Assembly (NCBI GenBank): GCA_965217015.1
Contig: OZ244224.1
Location: 1,674,001 to 1,738,000, forward strand
Origin: JAYQKL01 sp038142705
Lineage (GTDB): Bacteria; Pseudomonadota; Alphaproteobacteria; RS24
DNA length: 64,000 nt
Reading direction: 5' to 3'
Position 1 is the first letter of the stretch, and every line of letters starts with the position of its first letter. The notes beneath the pieces are model-generated. The model was not told the origin of the DNA, ran no database searches, and saw nothing but the letters and a program-made list of their open reading frames with translations. Positions 16,783-25,808 of this stretch are shown here, one piece after another. The translations under genes and the position numbers were made by a program.

Positions 16783-17913
16783 ATGTCAGAGCAGGTTAAA
16801 ACGCCGATTGAAAAATATGAAAGCTTAATCGAAGCGGAAAATTTACGCGGCGATGATGCGCAGCGTTTGGTAGCACTTGCGCTGACGGATTTACATTTTG
16901 CGCTGCAAAAATCACGCATCGGGTTCTGGCAAAAACTCCTGCGCCGACCCGTCTTGCCCGTGCGCGGACTTTATATTTACGGTGGCGTTGGGCGCGGCAA
17001 ATCAATGCTGATGGATTTGTTTTTTGATGACGCGCCTGTCGCGCAGAAGCGGCGGGTGCATTTTCACGCCTTTATGCAAGAAACCCATGAGCGAATTTTT
17101 GAGTATCGGCAGGCCTTAAAAACCGGACGCGTGAAAGGTGACGACCCGATACCGCCTGTGGCGTATCAAATTGCGCAAGAAGCCAAATTGCTGTGTTTTG
17201 ATGAGTTTCAGGTGAAAGATATTGCCGATGCGTCCATTTTGGGGCGGCTGTTTACAGCGCTTATTGAAAGCGGCGTCACAATCGTGGCAACCTCCAATCG
17301 CCCGCCTGAGGATTTATATTTGGGTGGCTTGAACCGGCAACGCTTTTTGCCCTTTATTGATTTTCTGAAATCGCGACTTGATATTTTATTGCTCGATAGT
17401 GAAACCGATTATCGTCTGGCGCGGCTCATGGGGCGGCCTGTATGGGTCACGCCGATTGGTCCCAAAGCGCGGTCTTTTTTAGATGAGCGCATGACGATGT
17501 TAACCAATGGTGCTGATATCAAGCGCGATTATGTTGAGGTAAAGGGGCGGCAGGTGCCAGTGCCAGCCTGTTCCAATGGCGTGGCGCGGTTCCAGTTTGT
17601 TGATTTATGCGCCGCCAATCTTGGGGCAGGTGATTATTTGGCGCTGGCACAAAACTTTCACACGATTTTAATTGATAATATCCCGCGCCTGTCGCCCGAA
17701 AAGCGCAATGAGGCCATACGGTTTGTTAATCTGATAGATGCGCTTTACGAGCATAAGGTCAATTTATTGGCCAGCAGTGATGATGTGCCTGCCAATCTTT
17801 ACCCCGCAGGCGATAGTGCATTTGAGTTTCAACGAACGGTCTCTCGGTTGATGGAAATGCAATCCGAAGAATATTTATCACTTTCTCATAGCCCATCAGA
17901 GGCTGATTCATAG
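16783..17913 (+). CDS. zapE: Cell division protein ZapE (AFG1-like ATPase)
   Basis: 376 residues. ZapE/AFG1 proteins are single-AAA ATPases that act at the Z-ring in bacteria. Walker A is GGVGRGKS at 67-74, Walker B is LLCFDEFQVKDIADA near 145, and a sensor-1-type ATSNRPPEDLY segment follows. The HFHAFMQETHERI motif after Walker A is family-specific. The ATG has only a weak upstream site. Lies between the arsenic pair and mdh; zapE next to mdh-suc genes is common in alphaproteobacteria. Confidence 0.92.
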   Translation: MSEQVKTPIEKYESLIEAENLRGDDAQRLVALALTDLHFALQKSRIGFWQKLLRRPVLPVRGLYIYGGVGRGKSMLMDLFFDDAPVAQKRRVHFHAFMQETHERIFEYRQALKTGRVKGDDPIPPVAYQIAQEAKLLCFDEFQVKDIADASILGRLFTALIESGVTIVATSNRPPEDLYLGGLNRQRFLPFIDFLKSRLDILLLDSETDYRLARLMGRPVWVTPIGPKARSFLDERMTMLTNGADIKRDYVEVKGRQVPVPACSNGVARFQFVDLCAANLGAGDYLALAQNFHTILIDNIPRLSPEKRNEAIRFVNLIDALYEHKVNLLASSDDVPANLYPAGDSAFEFQRTVSRLMEMQSEEYLSLSHSPSEADS

Positions 17914-17939
17914 ACTTTTTAAGGTCTATGTATTTTCTG
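17909..17939 (+). terminator. Possible intrinsic terminator after zapE
   Basis: CATAGAC (17909-17915) pairs with GTCTATG (17924-17930) around an 8-base loop, followed by TATTTTCTG. The stem is short and AT-rich and begins in the zapE stop codon, so it is weak. Confidence 0.4.
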
Positions 17940-18015
17940 AGCGCTTGCCTTTTTGCTCATTTCGCGCTAGTGACAGGCAAGAATTTTTTCACTTGAAACA
18001 TGCTGGAGATTAACT

Positions 18016-18978
18016 ATGGCACGTAAAAAAATTGCCCTTATCGGTGGCGGACAAATTGGTGGCACTTTGGCGCATCTTGCTGGTTTGAAAGAATTAGGTG
18101 ATGTTGTCATTTTCGATATTGTTGATGGAATTCCACAAGGTAAAGCGCTTGATTTGGCGGAGTCATCGCCAGTGAGCCATTTTGATGCCAGCTTAAAAGG
18201 CACAAAATCTTATTCTGGTATTAAAGGCGCAGATGTGGTGATTGTGACCGCCGGTGTGCCGCGCAAGCCAGGCATGAGCCGTGATGATTTGTTGGACATT
18301 AACCTGAAAGTGATGCGCCAAGTTGGCGAGGGCATTAAAAAATATGCGCCCAATGCTTTTGTGATTTGTATCACCAACCCATTAGATGCCATGGTCTGGG
18401 CGCTGCAAAAAGCATGTGGCCTGCCAAAAAACAAAGTGGTCGGTATGGCGGGCGTGTTGGACTCAGCGCGTTTCCGTTATTTCCTCGCAGAGGCCATGAA
18501 TGTGTCTGTTAAAGATGTCACAGCTTTTGTCTTGGGTGGTCATGGTGACACAATGGTGCCAAGCGTGCGCTATTCAACCGTTGCGGGTATCCCATTGCCA
18601 GATTTGGTGAAAATGAAATGGATTACGCAAAAGAAGCTTGATGAGATTGTCCAGCGCACACGCGATGGCGGCGCTGAAATTGTCGGCTTGCTGAAAACCG
18701 GGTCGGCCTTTTATGCCCCTGCCGCTGCTGCGATTGAAATGGCAGAAAGCTATTTGAAAGACCAAAAGCGGGTTTTGCCATGTGCGGCGCATTTGAATGG
18801 TCAATATGGCCAAAAAGGTCTTTATGTTGGGGTGCCGGTTGTGATTGGTGCCAAAGGGGTTGAGCGTATTGTCGAAGTGAAGCTAGATGCGAAAGAGCGT
18901 GCTGGTTTCCGCAAATCTGTGAAAGCCGTGCAGGATTTGGTGACAGCGTGTAAAAATATCGACCCGAAACTGAAATAA
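18016..18978 (+). CDS. mdh: Malate dehydrogenase
   Basis: 320 residues, of the lactate-dehydrogenase-like type found in alphaproteobacteria. Oxidises malate to oxaloacetate with NAD. Rossmann motif IALIGGGQIGGTLAHL at the N-terminus, substrate-binding GVPRKPGMSRDDLL near residue 80, ITNPLDAMVW near 120, and the catalytic histidine H176 in GGHGDTMVP. GGAGATTAACT precedes the ATG. Followed by a strong terminator and a long spacer before sucC, so mdh and the suc operon are probably separate transcripts. Confidence 0.96.
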   Translation: MARKKIALIGGGQIGGTLAHLAGLKELGDVVIFDIVDGIPQGKALDLAESSPVSHFDASLKGTKSYSGIKGADVVIVTAGVPRKPGMSRDDLLDINLKVMRQVGEGIKKYAPNAFVICITNPLDAMVWALQKACGLPKNKVVGMAGVLDSARFRYFLAEAMNVSVKDVTAFVLGGHGDTMVPSVRYSTVAGIPLPDLVKMKWITQKKLDEIVQRTRDGGAEIVGLLKTGSAFYAPAAAAIEMAESYLKDQKRVLPCAAHLNGQYGQKGLYVGVPVVIGAKGVERIVEVKLDAKERAGFRKSVKAVQDLVTACKNIDPKLK

Positions 18979-19018
18979 AACCTTATTTAATAAGCTGAAA
19001 CAGGCTTATGAGAGTATC

Positions 19019-19056
19019 AAAGGGCAGCATGTCACGCATATGCTGCCCTTTTTGCT
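19019..19056 (+). terminator. Intrinsic terminator after mdh
   Basis: A perfect 12-base stem, AAAGGGCAGCAT (19019-19030) with ATGCTGCCCTTT (19040-19051), has a 9-base loop and runs into Ts; the right arm GCTGCCCTTTTT is repeated once more directly after it. Placed 41 bases past the mdh stop. Confidence 0.9.
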
Positions 19057-19353
19057 GCCCTTTTTGTCGTGTGGCTGGGTTTTGGGGCGGTGTTTTGAGG
19101 GGGTGCTTGGGGTTTTTAGCCGGAAAATCAGCTTTACCTTAGGCACTGAAAACACAAGCTTTTATAGGGTTGAAAATTGCCTCTTCTACTTTACCCCAAT
19201 TAAGTAATACTTAATAATCCAAAAATTATTATTTTGCGTTAAAACTATCTATTTTTGATTCCCATGTGCTGAAAATGTCTCATGGCGCGGGCGAAAGCGC
19301 GCTATGGTGAGGATAATTCATATCAATAATCTTTGAGTTCAGGAGCCAAAAGA
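19057..19353 (+). promoter_or_regulatory. mdh-sucC spacer with an AT-rich inverted repeat
   Basis: No gene is seen between the mdh terminator and sucC. A 17-base inverted repeat ATTAAGTA-A-TACTTAAT lies at 19199-19215, then AATAAT/ATTATT pairing at 19213-19230. These are suitable for an operator or upstream promoter element of the sucCDAB-lpd operon, about 140 bases ahead of the start. I could not assign a convincing -35/-10 pair. Confidence 0.4.
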
Positions 19354-20523
19354 ATGAATATCCATGAATATCAAGCCAAAGCGGTGTTGAAAGAATACGG
19401 GGTTCCCGTGCCGTCTGGCCAGGTTGCGTTTAGTGCTGATGAAGCCGTCGCTGCAGCCGAAAAACTCGGCGGGCCAGTTTGGGTCGTTAAGGCGCAAATT
19501 CACGCTGGTGGGCGCGGCAAAGGCGGCGGTGTCAAAGTCGTCAAATCCATTGATGAGGTGCGCGCCGAAGCCGAACGCATGCTGGGCATGACATTGGTAA
19601 CCCACCAAACCGGTCCAGAAGGTAAAAAAGTGGGCCGCGTTTATATCGAAGAGGGGTCCGCGATTGCGCGTGAGCTTTATCTCTCTATTTTGGTGGACCG
19701 CGCGACCTCGCGGGTTTCTTTTATCGCCTCAACCGAAGGCGGTATGGATATTGAGCAGGTTGCCGAAGAGACGCCTGAGAAAATTTTGACGCTTTCCGTC
19801 GATCCGGCAACCGGCATTTCGGGCCATCATGGCCGCCGCATTGCTTTTGCGCTGGGGCTGGAAGGTGATCAGGTGAAACAGGGCGGGGCGTTAATCCAAA
19901 AACTCTATACTGCCTTTGTTGAAAAAGACATGAGCCTGTTGGAAATTAACCCATTGGTCGTCACTGGCGATGGCAATTTGGTCTGCCTTGATGCCAAAGT
20001 TAATTTTGATGGCAATGCGCTTTATCGCCACCCTGAAATTGTTGAGCTGCGCGATTTAGGCGAAGAAGATCCAGCTGAAATTGAAGCGTCAAAATTTGAC
20101 CTCAGCTATATCAAGCTTGATGGCACAATTGGCTGCATGGTCAATGGGGCAGGTCTGGCCATGGCCACTATGGATATTATTAAGCTTTATGGTGCCGAGC
20201 CAGCCAACTTTCTTGATGTGGGTGGCGGCGCAACAAAAGAAAAAGTAACAGAAGCTTTCAAAATCATTTTATCCGATGACAATGTTGAAGGCATTTTGGT
20301 GAATATTTTTGGCGGCATTATGCGTTGTGACATTATCGCGGAAGGCGTGGTTGCGGCGGCGCAAGAATTAAGCCTGAATGTGCCGCTTGTGGTGCGCCTA
20401 GAAGGCACAAATGTTGAAAAAGGAAAAGAAATTATGGCCGCCTCAGGATTGGCCATTATTCCGGCAGATAATCTTGATGATGCGGCTGAAAAAATCGTCG
20501 CTGCGGTGAAGGAGAGTGCATAA
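19354..20523 (+). CDS. sucC: Succinyl-CoA synthetase beta subunit
   Basis: 389 residues from the ATG at 19354 after an AGGAGCC site; an in-frame TTG at 19333 would add seven residues. SucC carries the ATP-grasp domain of the enzyme that makes ATP or GTP from succinyl-CoA. It starts MNIHEYQAKAVLKEYGVPVP; VVKAQIHAGGRGKGGGVKVV is the nucleotide-binding loop; LLEINPLVVTGDG and NIFGGIMRCDIIAEGVV follow. Its stop overlaps the sucD ATG by one base, standard coupling for this pair. Confidence 0.97.
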   Translation: MNIHEYQAKAVLKEYGVPVPSGQVAFSADEAVAAAEKLGGPVWVVKAQIHAGGRGKGGGVKVVKSIDEVRAEAERMLGMTLVTHQTGPEGKKVGRVYIEEGSAIARELYLSILVDRATSRVSFIASTEGGMDIEQVAEETPEKILTLSVDPATGISGHHGRRIAFALGLEGDQVKQGGALIQKLYTAFVEKDMSLLEINPLVVTGDGNLVCLDAKVNFDGNALYRHPEIVELRDLGEEDPAEIEASKFDLSYIKLDGTIGCMVNGAGLAMATMDIIKLYGAEPANFLDVGGGATKEKVTEAFKIILSDDNVEGILVNIFGGIMRCDIIAEGVVAAAQELSLNVPLVVRLEGTNVEKGKEIMAASGLAIIPADNLDDAAEKIVAAVKESA

Positions 20524-21398
20524 TGTCCGTCTTGATTGATAAAAATACCAAACTCATCTGTCAGGGCTTTACTGGCAGTCAGGGGACTTTCCATTCTGAG
20601 CAAGCGATTGCTTATGGCACAAATATGGTAGGCGGTGTGACGCCAGGTCGGGGCGGTGAAACGCATCTTGATTTACCGGTTTTTAATTCTGTGGCTGATG
20701 CGGTTGAAAAAACCGGCGCCAATGCGACAGCGATTTATGTGCCGCCACCATTTGCAGCAGATGCAATTATGGAAGCGATTGAAGCGGAAATTGAGCTGGC
20801 TGTTTGTATCACTGAGGGCATTCCCGTTGCCGATATGATTAAAGTCAAGCGCGCTTTGGCAGGGTCAAATACCCGTTTGGTGGGGCCAAACTGTCCGGGC
20901 GTGATTACACCGGGTGAATGTAAAATCGGCATTATGCCGGGCCATATTCACAAGCCTGGCAGTGTTGGTGTTGTCTCACGCTCTGGTACATTGACCTATG
21001 AGGCTGTTGCACAAACCACTGCCGCTGGTCTTGGCCAGTCCACCTGTATTGGTATTGGCGGCGATCCGGTGAACGGAACGAACTTTATTGATTGTTTGGA
21101 AATGTTTTTGGCTGATGACAAAACCGAATCCATCATCATGATTGGTGAAATTGGTGGCTCGGCTGAAGAAGAAGCCGCAGAATTTTTGAAGCAGTCAAAA
21201 ATCAAAAAACCAATGGTTGGTTTTATCGCCGGCGTGACTGCGCCTCCTGGCCGCACAATGGGTCATGCAGGTGCGATTGTCTCTGGCGGTCAAGGTGGTG
21301 CTGAAGACAAAATGGAAGCCATGCGTTCTGCGGGCATCACAGTTTCCCCATCGCCCGCGGCACTCGGCACAACTTTGTTAGATGTGCTGAACAATTAA
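20523..21398 (+). CDS. sucD: Succinyl-CoA synthetase alpha subunit
   Basis: 291 residues. The alpha subunit binds CoA and is transiently phosphorylated on a histidine. N-terminal CoA-binding fold TKLICQGFTGSQGTFHSEQA, LVGPNCPGVITPGECKIGIMP in the middle, and the phosphohistidine motif GRTMGHAGAIVSGGQG near residue 245. Overlaps sucC by one base; sucA begins 39 bases later. Confidence 0.97.
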   Translation: MSVLIDKNTKLICQGFTGSQGTFHSEQAIAYGTNMVGGVTPGRGGETHLDLPVFNSVADAVEKTGANATAIYVPPPFAADAIMEAIEAEIELAVCITEGIPVADMIKVKRALAGSNTRLVGPNCPGVITPGECKIGIMPGHIHKPGSVGVVSRSGTLTYEAVAQTTAAGLGQSTCIGIGGDPVNGTNFIDCLEMFLADDKTESIIMIGEIGGSAEEEAAEFLKQSKIKKPMVGFIAGVTAPPGRTMGHAGAIVSGGQGGAEDKMEAMRSAGITVSPSPAALGTTLLDVLNN

Positions 21399-21437
21399 GC
21401 TGGCAGGGCAAAAGAGGGTTTTGCAAAAGGTGATAAA

Positions 21438-24400
21438 ATGAGCGAGCAATCAAAAAGTCATTCTGCTTCTCGGCAAGAGCGAGCTATGTCGGCTTTTCTT
21501 GATGGATCCAATGCGGTTTATATCGAACAACAATTCGAAACATACCGCACTTCACCGCAAAGCCTTTCGCCCGAATGGCGGCAGTTTTTTGATGGTCTGG
21601 GGCCAGACACCCCCTTACAGCGTGCGAGTTGGGAACAAAACAATTGGTCGGGCATTGGGGCTGATGAATTAACCGCCGCCTTTGATACAAATTGGGCGGC
21701 TCTTGATAAATCTTCAGCCGATGAGACCCCGTCACCAACACCTGCTCAACGCGATGCGATGATTTTGGCAGAAAAAATCTCAGAGCATCACGAGGCGAAA
21801 GGCACCCAGCTCAATGAGGCTGATTTGCGCTCCGCCACACTCGACTCAGTGCGCGCGGTGATGATGATACGCGCTTATCGCGTAAGGGGGCATCGGGCGG
21901 CTAATCTTGACCCGCTTGGGATTGAAAAGCCGGGCTATCACCCCGAGCTGGATCCGGCTTCTTATGGCTTCACCGAAGCGGATATGGACCGCCCTGTTTT
22001 CATTGATTATATGCTCGGGCTGGAAACCGCCACCGTGCGCGAAATGATTGATATTTTGCAACGCACCTATTGCGGGCGTTTGGCGATTGAATTTATGCAC
22101 ATTTCTAATCCAGACGAAAAAGCATGGCTTCAAGAGCGTATGGAGGGGCCAGATAAAGAGATTCATTTCACCCATGAAGGTAAGCGCGCGATTTTTCAAA
22201 AACTGGTCGAGGCCGAAGGGCTAGAAAAGTTTTTAGATGTCAAATATACGGGCACAAAAAGATTTGGCTTAGATGGCGGCGAGGCGATGGTGCCTGCGCT
22301 TGAGCAAATTATTAAGCGCGGTGGCAATCTGGGTGTGAAAGAAATCATTATCGGCATGCCGCATCGGGGGCGCTTGAATGTGTTAACCAATGTGATGGCC
22401 AAACCTTTCCGTGCTTTGTTCCATGAATTTAAGGGCGGCTCGGCCAATCCTGAAGATGTTGAGGGCTCGGGTGATGTTAAATATCATCTTGGTTCTTCTG
22501 CTGACCGGGAATTTGATGGCAATGTGGTGCATTTATCGCTCACCCCAAATCCGTCACATTTGGAAGCGGTTGACCCTGTTGTCTTAGGCAAGGCGCGCGC
22601 CAAGCAGGATATTTATAATGAGACCGATGGGCTGCCTGACCGCTCTACCGTTATTCCGTTGCTTTTGCATGGTGATGCGGCTTTTGCGGGGCAGGGTATT
22701 GTCGCTGAATGTCTTGGGCTTTCTGGCCTGCGCGGTCATAAGGCGGGCGGCAGTATCCATTTTATTGTTAATAACCAAATCGGATTTACCACCAGTCCGC
22801 GTTTTTCACGCTCCTCGCCTTACCCATCAGATGTGGCGAAAATGGTTGAGGCACCAATTTTTCATGTGAATGGCGATGACCCTGAGGCGGTGGTTCATGC
22901 GGCAAAAGTCGCGACAGAGTTTCGCCAAAAGTTTCTCAAGCCAGTGGTGATTGATATGTTCTGCTATCGCCGCTTTGGGCATAATGAGGGCGACGAACCT
23001 GCTTTCACCCAGCCGGTCATGTATGACCATATTAAAAAACATCGTTCAGTGGTGAATGTATATGCCGAGCGGCTTGTTGATGAGGGCATTGTGTCATCTG
23101 AACAGGTTGAGCAGGCGACCAAAGAATATCGGTCATATTTGGAAGAAGAATTTGAAGCGGCCAATGATTATAAGCCCAATAAAGCGGATTGGTTAGATGG
23201 TCGCTGGTCTGGTTTGCAACGCAAAAATGAAGACGAGTTAATTCGTGGGGAAACGGGAGTAGAGCCAGAGCTGCTGAAAAAAATTGGCGCGGCGCTCACA
23301 ACTGTGCCAGATGAATTTAATCTTCATCGCGCCTTAAAACGCCAGATTGAGAACAAAAAGAAAATGTTTGAGACCGGGGAAGGCTTTGATTGGTCAACCG
23401 CAGAGGCTTTGGCATTTGGCGCATTGCTGGCTGAAAAATATCCAGTGCGGCTGTCGGGTCAAGATAGTGAGCGCGGCACATTTTCGCAACGCCACTCTGT
23501 TTGGACCGACCAGAAAAATGAAAACCAGCACAAGCCCTTAAATCATATCGCCCCAGACCAAGCGCGTTTTGAGGTGATTAACTCTATGTTGTCTGAGGCG
23601 GCAGTCTTGGGGTTTGAATATGGCTATTCTTTGGCCGAGCCAAATGCGCTGGTTTTATGGGAGGCGCAATTTGGTGATTTTGCCAATGGCGCACAAGTGA
23701 TTATTGACCAGTTTATTTCATCGGCTGAAGCCAAATGGCTGCGCATGTCTGGATTGGTGATGCTCTTGCCGCATGGTTATGAAGGGCAGGGGCCGGAGCA
23801 CAGTTCGGCGCGTCTGGAGCGGTATTTGCAGCTCTGCGCGCAAGATAATATGCAGGTTGCGAATGTGACTACGCCGGCAAATTATTTCCATATTTTGCGG
23901 CGGCAAATTCATCGTAATTTCCGCAAGCCACTTATTTTGATGACACCAAAATCATTATTGCGGCACAAAAAATGTGTTTCCAAGCTTTCTGAAATGGAGC
24001 GCGGTTCGACTTTCCATCGGGTGTTATGGGACGATGCCGATGCGCGATTGGAAAATAGTTTGCAATCCCCCGATAAAATTCGGCGGGTCATTTTATGCAG
24101 CGGTAAAGTGTATTTTGATTTATATGAGGCGCGCGCAGCGGCAGGCATTGATGATGTTTACCTCATGCGCATTGAGCAGCTTTTCCCGTTCCCGCATAGT
24201 GCTTTGAAAGCAGAATTGGAAAAATTTGCCCATGCTGAAATTTTTTGGTGTCAGGAAGAGCCGCGCAATATGGGCGGCTGGAGCTTTGTTGAGCCATTTA
24301 TCGAAAATGTGTTGACCGAGCTCGATGCCAAACATAAACGCCCTGTTTATATTGGGCGCGTGCCGTCAGCTTCAACCGCGACAGGCTTGATGAAACGCCA

Positions 24401-24500
24401 TTTAAAAGAACGAGATGCCTTTATCGACGCGGCATTTGCGACAGCTGATACTGCGCCGCAAAACCAAAGCTTGGCGACAAATGGTCAGCGCCAGAAGTGA
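21438..24500 (+). CDS. sucA: 2-oxoglutarate dehydrogenase E1 component
   Basis: 1020 residues, thiamine-diphosphate dependent. Decarboxylates 2-oxoglutarate and passes the succinyl group to the lipoyl domain of SucB. The N-terminus has the E1o-specific NAVYIEQQFETYRTSPQSLSPEWRQFF stretch in pieces; IGMPHRGRLNVLTNV near residue 307, HGDAAFAGQGIVAE near 410, and the ThDP-site NNQIGFTTSP and YRRFGHNEGDEPAFTQP follow. C-terminal LLPHGYEGQGPEHSSARLER and CQEEPRNMGGW are intact. An AAAAGG site precedes the ATG. SucB begins 7 bases after its stop. Confidence 0.97.
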   Translation: MSEQSKSHSASRQERAMSAFLDGSNAVYIEQQFETYRTSPQSLSPEWRQFFDGLGPDTPLQRASWEQNNWSGIGADELTAAFDTNWAALDKSSADETPSPTPAQRDAMILAEKISEHHEAKGTQLNEADLRSATLDSVRAVMMIRAYRVRGHRAANLDPLGIEKPGYHPELDPASYGFTEADMDRPVFIDYMLGLETATVREMIDILQRTYCGRLAIEFMHISNPDEKAWLQERMEGPDKEIHFTHEGKRAIFQKLVEAEGLEKFLDVKYTGTKRFGLDGGEAMVPALEQIIKRGGNLGVKEIIIGMPHRGRLNVLTNVMAKPFRALFHEFKGGSANPEDVEGSGDVKYHLGSSADREFDGNVVHLSLTPNPSHLEAVDPVVLGKARAKQDIYNETDGLPDRSTVIPLLLHGDAAFAGQGIVAECLGLSGLRGHKAGGSIHFIVNNQIGFTTSPRFSRSSPYPSDVAKMVEAPIFHVNGDDPEAVVHAAKVATEFRQKFLKPVVIDMFCYRRFGHNEGDEPAFTQPVMYDHIKKHRSVVNVYAERLVDEGIVSSEQVEQATKEYRSYLEEEFEAANDYKPNKADWLDGRWSGLQRKNEDELIRGETGVEPELLKKIGAALTTVPDEFNLHRALKRQIENKKKMFETGEGFDWSTAEALAFGALLAEKYPVRLSGQDSERGTFSQRHSVWTDQKNENQHKPLNHIAPDQARFEVINSMLSEAAVLGFEYGYSLAEPNALVLWEAQFGDFANGAQVIIDQFISSAEAKWLRMSGLVMLLPHGYEGQGPEHSSARLERYLQLCAQDNMQVANVTTPANYFHILRRQIHRNFRKPLILMTPKSLLRHKKCVSKLSEMERGSTFHRVLWDDADARLENSLQSPDKIRRVILCSGKVYFDLYEARAAAGIDDVYLMRIEQLFPFPHSALKAELEKFAHAEIFWCQEEPRNMGGWSFVEPFIENVLTELDAKHKRPVYIGRVPSASTATGLMKRHLKERDAFIDAAFATADTAPQNQSLATNGQRQK

Positions 24501-24507
24501 GGATATT

Positions 24508-25794
24508 ATGACGAAAGAAATTCGTGTTCCTGTTTTAGGAGAGTCCATTACCGAAGCAACAATTGCGCAATGGTATAAAAAACCAGGCGATGCGATTGCC
24601 GCAGACGAGCCGCTTTGCGAATTGGAAACCGATAAGGTCACAATCGAAGTGCCGGCCCCATCGGCGGGTGTGATGGGTGATATTTTGGTGGCTGATGGCG
24701 AAACTGTTGAGGTCGGCGCGCTGTTGGGTTCAATTGAAGCTGGTGAGGCCGCTTCGGCGCCTGTCGCGTCACCTCAAGAAACCACACCAGAAACCACACC
24801 AGAAACCAATCCAACCTCATCTGAAACAGAAAATGAAGTGTTGGCGCCCTCAGTCCGTAAACTGATAAATGAGCATGGGCTGGACCCGTCGCGCATTTCT
24901 GGTACAGGTAAAGATGGCCGCCTCACCAAATCAGATGTGTTGAAAGCCATTGCAGATGTAGATGCAGGTGCAGAGCCAGGTGCAGAGCCAGAGGCAGCTG
25001 CGCAAGGCGCCACGCCGCAAGCTGATGTCTCGCCATCGCCGAGCAGCCCAGTTGCGCCACGCGCGCCCATCGCCACTCAAGGTGGTACTGTTAGCGGTGC
25101 TGAAGAGCGCGTGCGCATGACTCGTTTGCGCCAAACCATTGCGAAGCGGCTAAAGGAATCGCAAAATACTGCCGCCATGTTGACCACTTTTAACGAGGTG
25201 GATATGAGCGCGCTGATGCAAACCCGCAGTGACTATAAAGAAAAATTTGAAGCCAAACATGGCACAAAACTTGGCTTTATGAGTTTTTTCGTCAAAGCAT
25301 GCGTGACCGCATTGCAAGAAATTCCGGCGGTGAATGCTGAAATTGATGGCGATGAAATTATTTACAAACATTATGTTAATATGGGCGTTGCGGTTGGCAC
25401 GGATAAAGGGCTGGTTGTGCCGGTTTTGAAAAATGCGCAGGATATGGGTTTTGCCGATATTGAAAAAACCATTGCAGATTTTGGCGCTCGCGCCCGCAAT
25501 GGCGATTTGGGCATTGCCGATTTGCAAGGCGGTAGTTTCACCATTTCCAATGGCGGGGTTTATGGCTCGCTCATGTCCACGCCGATTTTGAACAGCCCGC
25601 AATCGGGCATTTTGGGCATGCATAAAATCCAAGAACGCCCTGTGGTTGTGGAAGGTGAGATTGTTATTCGCCCGATGATGTATTTGGCGCTGAGCTATGA
25701 CCACCGCATTGTTGACGGCAAAGAGGCGGTGACATTTTTGGTGCGGGTGAAAGAAGGTCTTGAGAACCCAGAGCGGCTTTTGCTGGGTCTATAA
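24508..25794 (+). CDS. sucB: 2-oxoglutarate dehydrogenase E2 component (dihydrolipoyl succinyltransferase)
   Basis: 428 residues from the ATG at 24508 (GAGGATATT upstream); the same frame is open earlier but only overlaps sucA. One lipoyl domain with K43 in ELETDKVTIEVPAP, a linker rich in ETTPE and Pro/Ala, the E1/E3-binding domain VLAPSVRKLINEHGLDPSRISGTGKDGRLTKSDVL (in parts), and a catalytic domain with H399 in SYDHRIVDG. Followed after 14 bases by lpd, completing the complex. Confidence 0.97.
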   Translation: MTKEIRVPVLGESITEATIAQWYKKPGDAIAADEPLCELETDKVTIEVPAPSAGVMGDILVADGETVEVGALLGSIEAGEAASAPVASPQETTPETTPETNPTSSETENEVLAPSVRKLINEHGLDPSRISGTGKDGRLTKSDVLKAIADVDAGAEPGAEPEAAAQGATPQADVSPSPSSPVAPRAPIATQGGTVSGAEERVRMTRLRQTIAKRLKESQNTAAMLTTFNEVDMSALMQTRSDYKEKFEAKHGTKLGFMSFFVKACVTALQEIPAVNAEIDGDEIIYKHYVNMGVAVGTDKGLVVPVLKNAQDMGFADIEKTIADFGARARNGDLGIADLQGGSFTISNGGVYGSLMSTPILNSPQSGILGMHKIQERPVVVEGEIVIRPMMYLALSYDHRIVDGKEAVTFLVRVKEGLENPERLLLGL

Positions 25795-25808
25795 AAGGGA
25801 AATGAAAT

